From Chitinibacter sp. FCG-7 (GTDB taxonomy: Bacteria > Pseudomonadota > Gammaproteobacteria > Burkholderiales > Chitinibacteraceae), in NCBI RefSeq assembly GCF_040047665.1, contig NZ_CP157355.1, positions 868,001-932,000 of the forward strand: a stretch of DNA of 64,000 nt, read 5' to 3'. Each line of letters begins with the position of its first letter. Position 1 is the stretch's first letter. Position numbers and translations under genes: made by a program. This document shows positions 20,908-29,259 of this stretch, in pieces. The notes beneath the pieces were generated by a model. That model saw only the letters and a program-made list of their open reading frames with translations, was not told the DNA's origin and made no database searches.

Positions 20908-21864
20908 ATGTCTGATTTAAATCAACGGATGAAAACACAGCGTTTGCAGGACGCGTTTTTCGTCAACAGCACGCGTTTTTTTGCCTTTTTTGTACTTGCG
21001 CTGCTTGCTGCAATTATTGCCTCACTCATTTATGGCGCTTGGCCCGCAATTGAAAAATTCGGCTTTGCTTTTCTAGGGGATTCAAGCTGGAATCCGGTTA
21101 CTGATGAATTTGGCGCTTGGTCTTCCATTCGCGGCACATTGATTTCTTCGGGCATTGCCTTGATAATTGCCGTTCCCGTGAGTTTTGGCATTGCCATTTT
21201 CCTGACTGAGCTTTCGCCTGTATGGCTACGTCGCCCACTAGGGATCATGATCGAATTGCTTGCAGGCGTGCCCTCAATTATTTACGGCATGTGGGGTCTG
21301 TTCGTTTTTGCACCGTACTTTGCCGACAATATCCAACCCAAAATGACCGAATGGACTGCGGGAATTCCAGTCATTGGTGATTGGTTTGCTGGCCCACCGA
21401 TGGGCATCGGCATGTTTCTCGCCAGCCTGATTCTGGCGATTATGATTATTCCTTACATCACCTCGGTGATGCGTGACGTCTTCGAGATCGTCCCTGCTCT
21501 ACTGAAAGAATCTGCCTACGGCCTTGGCGCAACGACCTGGGAAGTGGTGTGGAATGTCGTCGTACCATTTACCAAAACCGGCATCATCGGCGGCATCATG
21601 CTCGGCCTGGGTCGTGCATTGGGCGAAACCATGGCGGTGACATTTGTGATTGGCAATTCGATGAATGAAATGCTGTCCCTATTTGACCCTGCCACCACGA
21701 TTTCAGCCACACTGGCCAACGAGTTTACCGAAGCACACGGCGAGCTTTACACCGCCTCACTGATCGAGCTGGGCTTGCTGCTCTTCGTGATTACCTTCCT
21801 GGTACTGGTTCTTTCCAAACTTCTGCTCATGCGTTTAAACCGCAATGAAGGCGCTCATTCTTAA
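20908..21864 (+). CDS. pstC: Phosphate ABC transporter permease PstC
   Basis: One half of the phosphate channel in the inner membrane. 318 residues with about six helices; the permease signatures [18 protein letters not shown] and the EAA-like loop [28 protein letters not shown] contact PstB. Good GGAGACGG site before the ATG. First gene after the pstS hairpin. Confidence 0.97.
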   Translation: MSDLNQRMKTQRLQDAFFVNSTRFFAFFVLALLAAIIASLIYGAWPAIEKFGFAFLGDSSWNPVTDEFGAWSSIRGTLISSGIALIIAVPVSFGIAIFLTELSPVWLRRPLGIMIELLAGVPSIIYGMWGLFVFAPYFADNIQPKMTEWTAGIPVIGDWFAGPPMGIGMFLASLILAIMIIPYITSVMRDVFEIVPALLKESAYGLGATTWEVVWNVVVPFTKTGIIGGIMLGLGRALGETMAVTFVIGNSMNEMLSLFDPATTISATLANEFTEAHGELYTASLIELGLLLFVITFLVLVLSKLLLMRLNRNEGAHS

Positions 21865-21878
21865 GATAGGTTGCTGCT

Positions 21879-22718
21879 ATGAATCTTTACGCTCGTCGCC
21901 GCTTTGCCAACTACACCAGCCTCACGCTATCAATGATTGCAATGGCTTTTGGTTTGTTCTGGCTGTTCTGGATCATGTATACGCTGTTCTTGCACGGCTC
22001 TGCAGGTCTGTTTTCACTGGCTACATATACACAAGCCACTCCAGCACCCGGCAGCCAAGGCGGTTTGGCCAATGCCATCTTGGGTAGCTTGGAAATGACC
22101 TTCTTTGCCGTGTTGATGGGCACCCCCGTCGGCATTCTGGCTGGCACTTATCTGGCCGAGTTTGGCCAGAAAGGCTGGCTGGGTAACAGCACCCGCTTTA
22201 TCAACGACATTCTGCTTTCTGCGCCATCGATTGTGATCGGTTTGTTTATTTTCGAGGTGTATGTTGCACAAGTCGGCCATTTCTCTGGCTGGGCGGGCTC
22301 TTGCGCATTGGCAATTCTGGTCGTTCCAGTCGTCGTGCGTACTACCGAAAACATGCTGCTACTGGTGCCAACAGCCATGCGTGAAGCTGCCTACGCTCTG
22401 GGTACGCCAAAATGGAAAATGGTGATGTTTGTCACGCTGAAAGCGGCCAAATCCGGCGTTGCTACCGGCATCTTGCTGGCGATTGCGCGGATCTTGGGCG
22501 AGACAGCGCCATTGCTATTTACCGCACTGAACAACCAGTTCTATTCAGACATGAATAGCCCAATGGCTAACTTGCCGGTCGTGATCTTCCAGTTCGCGAT
22601 GAGTCCGTATGAAGATTGGCACCGACTGGCCTGGGCAGGCGCACTGATAATCGCCCTGTTTGTCCTGGGTATGAATGTTCTGGCGCGCGTGATGCTGCGC
22701 CAACCTAAACAACACTAA
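21879..22718 (+). CDS. pstA: Phosphate ABC transporter permease PstA
   Basis: Second permease half, 279 residues and about six helices. Conserved: [23 protein letters not shown] and the cytoplasmic loop [27 protein letters not shown] that docks on PstB. 14 bases after pstC. Confidence 0.97.
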   Translation: MNLYARRRFANYTSLTLSMIAMAFGLFWLFWIMYTLFLHGSAGLFSLATYTQATPAPGSQGGLANAILGSLEMTFFAVLMGTPVGILAGTYLAEFGQKGWLGNSTRFINDILLSAPSIVIGLFIFEVYVAQVGHFSGWAGSCALAILVVPVVVRTTENMLLLVPTAMREAAYALGTPKWKMVMFVTLKAAKSGVATGILLAIARILGETAPLLFTALNNQFYSDMNSPMANLPVVIFQFAMSPYEDWHRLAWAGALIIALFVLGMNVLARVMLRQPKQH

Positions 22719-22745
22719 TTTAGACTTTGCGACGGAATCAACATC

Positions 22746-23513
22746 ATGAGCACTCTGAACAATGCCGGTTTGTCGGTTAAAAACCTGAACTTTTACTACG
22801 GCAATTTTCATGCCCTGAAAAACATCAATCTGGATATTCTGGCTGGCAAAGTCACTGCCTTTATCGGCCCATCCGGCTGCGGCAAATCCACACTGCTGCG
22901 CACCTTCAATCGCATGTACGATCTGTACCCCAAGCTACGCGCTGAAGGCCAGATCATCCTCAACGGCCAGAATATTCTGGAGCCGGGCATTGACCTGAAC
23001 ATGCTGCGCGCCAAAGTCGGCATGGTGTTCCAGAAGCCAACGCCGTTCCCGATGTCGATTTATGACAATGTCGCTTTTGGCGTCAAGCTGTATGAGACCT
23101 TGTCCAAATCGGAAATGGATGACCGCATCGAGTGGGCATTGACCAAAGCGGCGCTGTGGAATGAAGTCAAGGACAAGCTCAAGCAATCGGGCCTTGGCCT
23201 GTCCGGTGGTCAGCAGCAGCGTTTGTGCATTGCCCGTGCTGTGGCGGTTAAACCTGAAATCCTGCTACTGGACGAGCCCACATCCGCACTGGATCCGATC
23301 TCAACCGCACACGTTGAAGAGCTGGTTCACGAGCTGAAAAAGGACTACACGATTGCCATCGTGACGCACAATATGCAGCAAGCCGCACGGATTTCCGATT
23401 ACACCGCCTATATGTATCTGGGCGAAATGATCGAGATGGGCGAAACCGATAACATCTTCACCTCACCAAGCGTCAAAGCGACTGAAGACTATATCACTGG
23501 TAAATTTGGCTAA
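22746..23513 (+). CDS. pstB: Phosphate ABC transporter ATP-binding protein
   Basis: ATPase that drives phosphate import. Walker [10 protein letters not shown] (about 40-48), Q-loop [14 protein letters not shown], signature LSGGQQQR, Walker [13 protein letters not shown] and the PstB-specific tail [22 protein letters not shown] are all present. 255 residues. phoU, which often follows, is absent: the next plus-strand features are hairpins. Confidence 0.98.
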   Translation: MSTLNNAGLSVKNLNFYYGNFHALKNINLDILAGKVTAFIGPSGCGKSTLLRTFNRMYDLYPKLRAEGQIILNGQNILEPGIDLNMLRAKVGMVFQKPTPFPMSIYDNVAFGVKLYETLSKSEMDDRIEWALTKAALWNEVKDKLKQSGLGLSGGQQQRLCIARAVAVKPEILLLDEPTSALDPISTAHVEELVHELKKDYTIAIVTHNMQQAARISDYTAYMYLGEMIEMGETDNIFTSPSVKATEDYITGKFG

Positions 23514-23528
23514 GCCACTAGTAGATAG

Positions 23529-23573
23529 GTATATTGCTATATCGCACACGTATAAAGCGATACAGCAATATAC
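23529..23573 (+). repeat. 17-bp inverted repeat after pstB
   Basis: The arms 23529-23545 and 23557-23573 are complementary at 16 of 17 positions with an 11-base spacer. It lies 16 bases after the pstB stop and just before the terminator; it could be an mRNA stability hairpin or a protein-binding palindrome. Confidence 0.7.
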
Positions 23574-23580
23574 ACCAATA

Positions 23581-23609
23581 AAAAAGCCCGCTTGAAGCGG
23601 GCTTTTTTA
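23581..23609. terminator. Bidirectional terminator between pstB and the SDR gene
   Basis: GCCCGC/GCGGGC stem with a TTGAA loop, flanked by six A and six T residues. It can end pst transcripts on the plus strand and the SDR transcript on the minus strand. Confidence 0.92.
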
Positions 23610-23626
23610 TTGGCATCCACCTGCAA

Positions 23627-24367
23627 TTACAAGGTCAGGCCGCCTGTGACTTCAATCGCCGCACCATTGATATAGCTGGCGTCGTCCGAGGCCAGGAAAG
23701 CATACACGCTGGCGATCTCTTCCGGCTGCGCCAGACGCTTCATCGGCACTTTCTCTTCCATGCCCTGCAGCACTTTTTCCGGCATGGCTTTTACCATCGG
23801 TGTCGCGACAAAGCCAGGACATACTGCGTTGGCGCGGATCCCTTTTTTGCCCAGCTCTTTCGCCCAGGTTTTCACAAAGCCGATCACGCCAAATTTGGAC
23901 GCAGCATAATTGGTCTGGCCAAAATTGCCGTACACACCAACAACCGACGATGCATTCAAAATCACCCCTGCGTTCTGCTCGATCATGGTATCAACCACGG
24001 CTTTGGTGCAGTTATAGACGCCTTTCAGATTAATATCGATCACGCGGTCAAACTGCTCTTCGCTCATTTTGTATAGCTGTGCGTCCTGCGTAATCCCGGC
24101 GTTATTCACCAGAATATCTATACGGCCAAATTGTGCTTTAACCGCGTCTACCATTGCCGCAATCGTGTCTTTCTTGGTCACATCAACGACAAAACCAGCC
24201 GCTACCGCGCCGCTAGCGGCCAGCTTGGCCACCACGGCATCAACCCCTGCCCGATTCACGTCGCACACCACAACTTTTGCGCCTTCCGCAGCAAAACGGA
24301 TCGCCGTTGCTTCACCAATGCCGCTAGCTGATCCGGTAATGATTGCTACTTTATCTTTGAGTTTCAT
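23627..24367 (-). CDS. SDR-family 3-oxoacyl-ACP/acetoacetyl-CoA reductase
   Basis: A short-chain dehydrogenase that most resembles FabG/PhaB-type NADPH-dependent 3-ketoacyl reductases. Cofactor motif [10 protein letters not shown] (11-20), NNAG at 88-91 and the catalytic triad S141, Y154, K158 are intact, at the same spacing as E. coli FabG. 246 residues. It is not in a fatty-acid operon (no acpP or fabD nearby), so polyhydroxyalkanoate or another ketoacyl substrate is as likely as membrane lipid synthesis; sequence alone does not decide. Confidence 0.88.
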   Translation of the reverse strand: MKLKDKVAIITGSASGIGEATAIRFAAEGAKVVVCDVNRAGVDAVVAKLAASGAVAAGFVVDVTKKDTIAAMVDAVKAQFGRIDILVNNAGITQDAQLYKMSEEQFDRVIDINLKGVYNCTKAVVDTMIEQNAGVILNASSVVGVYGNFGQTNYAASKFGVIGFVKTWAKELGKKGIRANAVCPGFVATPMVKAMPEKVLQGMEEKVPMKRLAQPEEIASVYAFLASDDASYINGAAIEVTGGLTL

Positions 24368-24473
24368 GGATTTTCCCCAGACAAAAATTCAACCCCACTT
24401 TGATGTGCGGTCGCCCTGTAGCAGGATAAGCGCAGTGTTGCAGCGCAGCAAGGATAAAAGCACTTTTGTCTTG

Positions 24474-24509
24474 ATAAAAAACAAGAAAGCCTTGCAGATG
24501 CAAGGCTTT
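24474..24509 (-). terminator. Terminator after the DUF3579 gene
   Basis: On the minus strand an 11-bp AAAGCCTTGCA/TGCAAGGCTTT hairpin is followed by CTTGTTTTTTATC. It ends the DUF3579 transcript before the SDR gene. Confidence 0.8.
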
Positions 24510-24536
24510 GTAGGAATCGGCAGAACAGTGGTCAGT

Positions 24537-24836
24537 TTAGCGTTCGATACCCTTGACCAGCGAGCGACAGTCCACCACTTGCAGATCGTTATCGCGCGCA
24601 AATGTCATGATAAATTCGAACACGCGCGGATCGATTTTTTCCAGCTGTTTGTCGACCGCAACGCAGCGTACATTGTTGTGCACCATCGGGCGCACAAACG
24701 GCGCGTAGGATAATTTCTGATCGACCCCGAATGTAGACAAAATCCCAGATAAACGTTCAGCCCAGTCACTGGGGCGAAATTCACGACCAGAACTCGTGAT
24801 TCCCTGAATGATGATTTCGTATGGATTGCAGATCAT
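24537..24836 (-). CDS. DUF3579 protein
   Basis: A 99-residue cytosolic protein of unknown function; recognised from IIIQGITSSGREFRPSDWAERLSG and VRPMVHNNVRCVAVDKQLE. In betaproteobacteria DUF3579 genes are regularly found beside argF, as here (divergent). The open frame extends to 24986, but family members begin MICNPYEIIIQG, so I place the start at 24836. Confidence 0.85.
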   Translation of the reverse strand: MICNPYEIIIQGITSSGREFRPSDWAERLSGILSTFGVDQKLSYAPFVRPMVHNNVRCVAVDKQLEKIDPRVFEFIMTFARDNDLQVVDCRSLVKGIER

Positions 24837-25084
24837 AGGGGTGCCAAGCGTAAGTAAGAGGAACACGGCAATTTGCACTGCACAATTGCCAATCGAACTG
24901 ATTATACCATCGCCAGCCTCTTTGACGGGCACAAATGTAGCGTGATTTGACCTAGTACAAGTCCCGATTGCAGGCCAGAAAGACATGATCAGGGCTTGCC
25001 AGAAATGGGTAAAACACTGAATAATGTTCGTTTTTTTCAGCCATTTGAGCCGTCGCTAAAAAATACGGCTCGGGACCCAATCCG
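24837..25084. promoter_or_regulatory. Divergent DUF3579/argF intergenic region
   Basis: 248 bases with promoters needed in both directions. It holds an inverted repeat GGCAATT (24867-24873)/AATTGCC (24884-24890) that has the size of an operator but does not match the ArgR box consensus. Nothing else is recognised. Confidence 0.4.
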
Positions 25085-25999
25085 ATGCGCCATTACTTGA
25101 AGTTCAGCGATTTCACTTTAGAAGAATACCAATACCTGTTTGAACGCGCGGCCAAACTGAAAGAGCGCTTGCGCGCAGGCCAGCTTTACCAGCCCTTGCC
25201 GGGCAAAGTGCTGGGTATGATTTTTGAAAAATCGTCGACCCGCACCCGCGTATCGTTTGAAGCTGGCATGTTCCAGCTCGGCGGTCATGCGATGTTCCTG
25301 CAGTCGAAAGATACGCAACTGGGTCGTGGCGAACCGATTGAAGACGTGGCCAAAGTGATCAGCCGTATGGTCGATATCGTCATGGTGCGCACCTACGAGC
25401 AATCGATTATCGAGCGCTTTGCCGAAAACTCGCTGGTGCCGGTGATCAATGGCCTGACCAATGAATACCACCCTTGCCAGATCATGGCTGACATCTTTAC
25501 CTATGTGGAACGTTTTGGCTCAATCGAAGGTAAAACCGTCGCCTGGATAGGCGATTCGAACAATGTGTCACGCACCTGGTTACAAGCGGCCAAAATCTTC
25601 AATTTCAAACTGAATCTGGCCTGCCCTGCCGGTTATGAAATGACCGTGCTTGATGGAGAAACCTATGGCTCCGAGCATTTCGAGTCTTTCCGCGATATTT
25701 ATACCGCCGCCCGTGATGCCGATATTGTCACGACGGATGTGTCCACATCGATGGGTTACGAGCGTGAAACACTGCAGCGCAAAAAAGACTTCCTGAACTA
25801 CAAGGTTTCGGAAAAAGTCATGCTGCAAGCCAAAGCCAATGCGCTGTTTATGCATTGCCTGCCCGCACACCGTGGCGAAGAAGTCGATCCTGAAGTCATC
25901 GACGGCCCGCAATCGGTGGTCTGGGAAGAGGCAGAAAACCGCATGCACGTGCAAAAAGCCGTGATCGAGTATTTATTGCTCGGTCGCATCAACGATTAA
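25085..25999 (+). CDS. argF: Ornithine carbamoyltransferase
   Basis: Makes citrulline from ornithine and carbamoyl phosphate in arginine synthesis. The carbamoyl-phosphate motif SSTRTR, the HPCQ motif (YHPCQIMAD), the ornithine-side loop (DVSTSMG) and the catalytic HCLPAHRGEEV are all present. 304 residues, typical of the anabolic enzyme. It heads a plus-strand arginine group with argG. Confidence 0.98.
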   Translation: MRHYLKFSDFTLEEYQYLFERAAKLKERLRAGQLYQPLPGKVLGMIFEKSSTRTRVSFEAGMFQLGGHAMFLQSKDTQLGRGEPIEDVAKVISRMVDIVMVRTYEQSIIERFAENSLVPVINGLTNEYHPCQIMADIFTYVERFGSIEGKTVAWIGDSNNVSRTWLQAAKIFNFKLNLACPAGYEMTVLDGETYGSEHFESFRDIYTAARDADIVTTDVSTSMGYERETLQRKKDFLNYKVSEKVMLQAKANALFMHCLPAHRGEEVDPEVIDGPQSVVWEEAENRMHVQKAVIEYLLLGRIND

Positions 26000-26014
26000 A
26001 CAGGCGACAAAGCC

Positions 26015-26647
26015 GTGCTTGGCATTACTGATGTTTGGGCCTTCGTATTGGGAACAGTGCTGATTATCCTGACCCCTGGCCCTAACTCGCTATTTGCATT
26101 GACCACCGCAGCAACGCGCGGCCACAAGGCCGGATTTGGTGCTGCGGCAGGGATTATTATTGGCGACTGCATCCTGATGCTCGCTGCTGTTTTGGGCGTC
26201 GCATCGTTAATGAAAGCCCACCCGGTAGCATACGATGCGGTTCGTTATCTGGGAGCGGGGTATCTGATGTGGATTGGCTATAAAGCTTTATTTGCACGCC
26301 ATACCCCCCCTACTGAAATCGACTCCTCAGCACACGCATCGCGGTATGCGCCACGCAATGCATTTCGTAGTGCCTTGGGTATTTCTTTGATCAATGTAAA
26401 AGCCATTTTGTTCTTCATGGCCTTTTTTCCTCAATTTGTCGATCCCAATCATCCGCACGTCTGGCAAAGCTTTATTGTGCTGGGTCTGATCGTACAAAGT
26501 CTGAGCCTGTGTTATCTGACCACGCTGATTCTGGCTGGCAGCGCGCTGTCGCGCCGGCTGTCTGGCATCACGTGGCTTAAAACCGTTTTGAATAAACTGA
26601 TTGGCACGCTATTTGTGAGTTTTGGCTTACGCCTGGCTCTAGATTGA
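26015..26647 (+). CDS. LysE/RhtB-family amino-acid exporter, LeuE-like
   Basis: Inner-membrane exporter with about six helices, 210 residues. The family signature LTPGPNSLFALTTAATRGHKAG near the N-terminus and ALGISLINVKAILFFMAFFPQFVD in the middle match E. coli LeuE closely. Starts with GTG at 26015, 15 bases after argF, and ends 51 bases before argG. Its place between two arginine genes suggests it may export arginine, ornithine or citrulline, or merely be co-expressed; the substrate cannot be read from the sequence. Confidence 0.85.
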   Translation: MLGITDVWAFVLGTVLIILTPGPNSLFALTTAATRGHKAGFGAAAGIIIGDCILMLAAVLGVASLMKAHPVAYDAVRYLGAGYLMWIGYKALFARHTPPTEIDSSAHASRYAPRNAFRSALGISLINVKAILFFMAFFPQFVDPNHPHVWQSFIVLGLIVQSLSLCYLTTLILAGSALSRRLSGITWLKTVLNKLIGTLFVSFGLRLALD

Positions 26648-26698
26648 TAGTCGCGCTCTATTAAATCCTTGTAATCGACGACGTAATCGAGGTTTTTC

Positions 26699-27919
26699 AT
26701 GTCTGATGTAAAAAAAGTAGTTCTGGCGTATTCCGGTGGTCTGGATACTTCGGTCATTTTGAAATGGCTGCAAGACACTTACCAATGTGAAGTGGTAACT
26801 TTCACTGCTGACTTGGGTCAAGGCGAAGAGCTGGAGCCAGCACGCCAGAAAGCACTGAAATTTGGCATCAAACCAGAAAATATTTACATCGACGACCTGC
26901 GTGAAGAATTCGTTCGCGACTTCGTATTCCCTATGTTCCGCGCTAACACCGTGTACGAAGGTGAATACCTGCTCGGTACGTCAATTGCCCGCCCACTGAT
27001 CGCCAAACGCCTGATCGACATCGCGCGTGAAACTGGCGCTGACACGATCAGCCACGGCGCAACGGGCAAAGGCAATGACCAGGTTCGTTTCGAGCTCGGT
27101 GCTTACGCACTGATGCCGGAAGTGAAAGTGATCGCACCATGGCGCGAATGGGATTTGCTGAGCCGCGAAAAACTGATGGCGTATGCCGAGAAAAACGGCA
27201 TTGAAGTCGATATGAAGCACAAAAACGGCGGCGCACCGTACTCGATGGACGCCAACCTGTTGCATATCTCTTTTGAAGGTCGTCACCTCGAAAATCCATC
27301 AGCCGAAGCCGAAGAAAGCATGTGGCGCTGGACGGTGAGCCCAGAAGCTGCACCTGATGCGCCAGAATATCTTGACGTTGAATTCGAGCGCGGCGATATC
27401 GTTGCACTGAATGGCACTCGTTTGTCACCTGCGCAAGTGCTGACCAAATTGAACGAGCTGGGCGGCAAGCATGGTATTGGTCGTCTGGATCTGGTTGAAA
27501 ACCGCTACGTTGGCATGAAATCACGCGGCTGCTACGAAACACCGGGCGGCACCATCATTTTGAAAGCGCACCGCGCGATTGAATCGATCACACTCGATCG
27601 CGAAGTAGCGCATTTGAAAGACGATCTGATGCCACGTTACGCCAGCCTGATTTACAACGGCTACTGGTGGGCACCAGAGCGCAAAGTACTGCAAACGCTG
27701 ATCGACGAAACGCAAAAAACCGTTAACGGTTGGGTTCGTCTGAAACTGTACAAAGGCAATGTGATTGTCGTGAGCCGTGATTCGAAAACCGACTCATTGT
27801 TCGACATGAATATCGCGACCTTTGACGATGATGGCGGCGCTTACAATCAAGTCGACGCTGGCGGCTTTATCAAATTGAACGCATTGCGCATGCGCATTGC
27901 GGGTCGTTTGAAAAAATAA
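26699..27919 (+). CDS. argG: Argininosuccinate synthase
   Basis: Joins citrulline and aspartate using ATP. N-terminal PP-loop [30 protein letters not shown] segment ([17 protein letters not shown]) and the C-terminal [15 protein letters not shown] are intact. 406 residues, the normal size of this type. Likely co-transcribed with argF and the exporter. Confidence 0.98.
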   Translation: MSDVKKVVLAYSGGLDTSVILKWLQDTYQCEVVTFTADLGQGEELEPARQKALKFGIKPENIYIDDLREEFVRDFVFPMFRANTVYEGEYLLGTSIARPLIAKRLIDIARETGADTISHGATGKGNDQVRFELGAYALMPEVKVIAPWREWDLLSREKLMAYAEKNGIEVDMKHKNGGAPYSMDANLLHISFEGRHLENPSAEAEESMWRWTVSPEAAPDAPEYLDVEFERGDIVALNGTRLSPAQVLTKLNELGGKHGIGRLDLVENRYVGMKSRGCYETPGGTIILKAHRAIESITLDREVAHLKDDLMPRYASLIYNGYWWAPERKVLQTLIDETQKTVNGWVRLKLYKGNVIVVSRDSKTDSLFDMNIATFDDDGGAYNQVDAGGFIKLNALRMRIAGRLKK

Positions 27920-27935
27920 TTGAATTTTCCACACA

Positions 27936-27959
27936 GGCTCAAGCCCCAGCGCTTGAGCC
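27936..27959 (+). terminator. Stem-loop after argG
   Basis: GGCTCAAGC (27936-27944) pairs with GCTTGAGCC (27951-27959), 9 bp with a CCCAGC loop. There is no T run, so it may be an mRNA-end hairpin or a Rho-dependent end. Confidence 0.5.
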
Positions 27960-27977
27960 ACTGATTGGCAAGTATTG

Positions 27978-28199
27978 ATGCTAGAAGCCTTTATTCATAT
28001 GGACGAAGAGACGTTTACTACGCTCTCGACCAGTATTTTATGTACCGGCCTGATCCTGTATATGGGCTTTATTATTTACAATCTGGCCAAAGAGTCCAAA
28101 GCGGGGAAATACGGAACAATGATTCTGTTTTTTGCCTTGGGTCTGGGCATGGTCGGATTTATTGCCAAGACCATTTTGACCGAAGTTTTACAAAAATAG
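27978..28199 (+). CDS. DUF2788 membrane protein
   Basis: Small protein of about 73 residues with two helices, around the segment YMGFIIYNLAKESKAGKYGTM that marks DUF2788; function unknown. An ATG at 27978 is used here; family members often begin at the equivalent of MDEETFTTL (ATG at 27999), so the shorter start is also possible. It sits alone between argG and ppnP. Confidence 0.8.
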   Translation: MLEAFIHMDEETFTTLSTSILCTGLILYMGFIIYNLAKESKAGKYGTMILFFALGLGMVGFIAKTILTEVLQK

Positions 28200-28206
28200 G
28201 ATTAAA

Positions 28207-28290
28207 GCAAAAGTCGCCCAGCTTCGCTGCCTCGTCTCGCTGTACGCTTGGTACTCTCTTCGACTTCGCGCCTTGCCGGGCAACTTTTGC
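28207..28290. repeat. 84-base imperfect palindrome, possible dispersed intergenic repeat
   Basis: Ends with GCAAAAGT-C-GCCC (28207-28219) and GGGC-A-ACTTTTGC (28278-28290), complementary at 12 of 13 positions. The interior is rich in CTTCG/CGAAG-like words. It fills almost the whole gap between DUF2788 and ppnP. No second copy is in the window. Confidence 0.55.
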
Positions 28291-28311
28291 ATCACTTTAA
28301 AAGGATAAAAA

Positions 28312-28623
28312 ATGAGCCAATTTGATAATGTTTCAGTCCTGAAACAGGGTAATGTTTACTTTGATGGCAAATGTGTCAGCCATACCGTGGTATTTGCCGA
28401 TGGCACGAAAAAAACTGTGGGCGTGATTTTGCCTTCAACCCTGACATTCAATACTGGCGCGCCCGAAGTGATGGAAGTAATTGCCGGGGTATGCCGTGTG
28501 AAGCTAGCTGGCGAAAGCGCTGCAACCGAATACGGTGCAGGTGTATCTTTCGATGTACCCGGCAATTCCAGCTTTGAAATTGAAACAGTAGAAACACTGC
28601 ATTACGTTTGCCATTTCGGCTAA
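28312..28623 (+). CDS. ppnP: Pyrimidine/purine nucleoside phosphorylase
   Basis: Cupin-fold enzyme of the PpnP (DUF1255, YaiE) family, which splits nucleosides with phosphate. 103 residues; [23 protein letters not shown] and the tail [22 protein letters not shown] are typical. AAAGGA precedes the ATG by 6-7 bases. A strong terminator follows. Confidence 0.92.
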   Translation: MSQFDNVSVLKQGNVYFDGKCVSHTVVFADGTKKTVGVILPSTLTFNTGAPEVMEVIAGVCRVKLAGESAATEYGAGVSFDVPGNSSFEIETVETLHYVCHFG

Positions 28624-28644
28624 TTCGTTTATTTGTCCCCATTG

Positions 28645-28677
28645 AAAAGGCAGCGGTGCAACACCGCCTGCCTTTTT
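28645..28677 (+). terminator. Terminator after ppnP
   Basis: AAAAGGCAGCGGTG pairs with CACCGcCTGCCTTTT (one bulged C) and ends in a T run. Confidence 0.88.
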
Positions 28678-28706
28678 GTCATTTATTTTCCAGCGAGGAG
28701 TTCAAC

Positions 28707-29198
28707 GTGCCTTCATTTGACATCACTTCAGAAACGGATATGGTTGCGCTCAAAAACGCCATTGATATTGCCGAAAAAACCATTGTTAATCGTTATGATT
28801 TTAAAGGCACCAGCGCCAAGGTGGAATTGAACGAAAAAGACAAGCTAATCACCATCCACGGTGATTCTGAATTTCAGCTCGATCAGATTAAAGATATCGT
28901 CTTCCCAGCGCTAGAGAAAAAAGAGCCAGACAGCAGCAAACGTCTTGAGCAAGGCGACGTGCAAAAAGTATCGGGCAATAAAGCCAAACAGGTTCTGACG
29001 ATCAAAGACGGTATTGATCGCGAACTGGCCGCAAAAATCATCAAAGAAATTAAAGATGCCAAGCTCAAAGTGCAAACGGCGATTCAAGGCGATGAATTGC
29101 GCGTTAGCGGCAAAACCCGTGATGCCTTGCAAGAAGTAATTGCGCTGGTGCGCAGTAAAATCGACTTCCCGCTACAATTCCAGAATTTCCGTGACTAA
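28707..29198 (+). CDS. yajQ: YajQ-family nucleotide-binding protein
   Basis: Cytosolic protein of 163 residues with two ferredoxin-like domains; family members bind tRNA/GTP and, in Xanthomonas, cyclic di-GMP. The N-terminus PSFDITSETDMVALKNAID and NRYDFKGTSAKVELNEK are diagnostic. The longer frame from 28608 is unlikely: a GTG at 28707 stands 6 bases after GAGGAG and matches the family start. A diguanylate cyclase gene follows 61 bases later; a functional link is only suggested. Confidence 0.94.
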   Translation: MPSFDITSETDMVALKNAIDIAEKTIVNRYDFKGTSAKVELNEKDKLITIHGDSEFQLDQIKDIVFPALEKKEPDSSKRLEQGDVQKVSGNKAKQVLTIKDGIDRELAAKIIKEIKDAKLKVQTAIQGDELRVSGKTRDALQEVIALVRSKIDFPLQFQNFRD

Positions 29199-29259
29199 GC
29201 CACGGATGCTAGGGGCAATTGGACTATAATCATTAGCAATTGCTACTAAATCAAACATC

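Noticed and set aside
24069..24713. 214-residue plus-strand frame over the SDR gene and DUF3579
   Set aside because: It crosses two real minus-strand genes and a terminator, and is threonine/alanine-rich without motifs.
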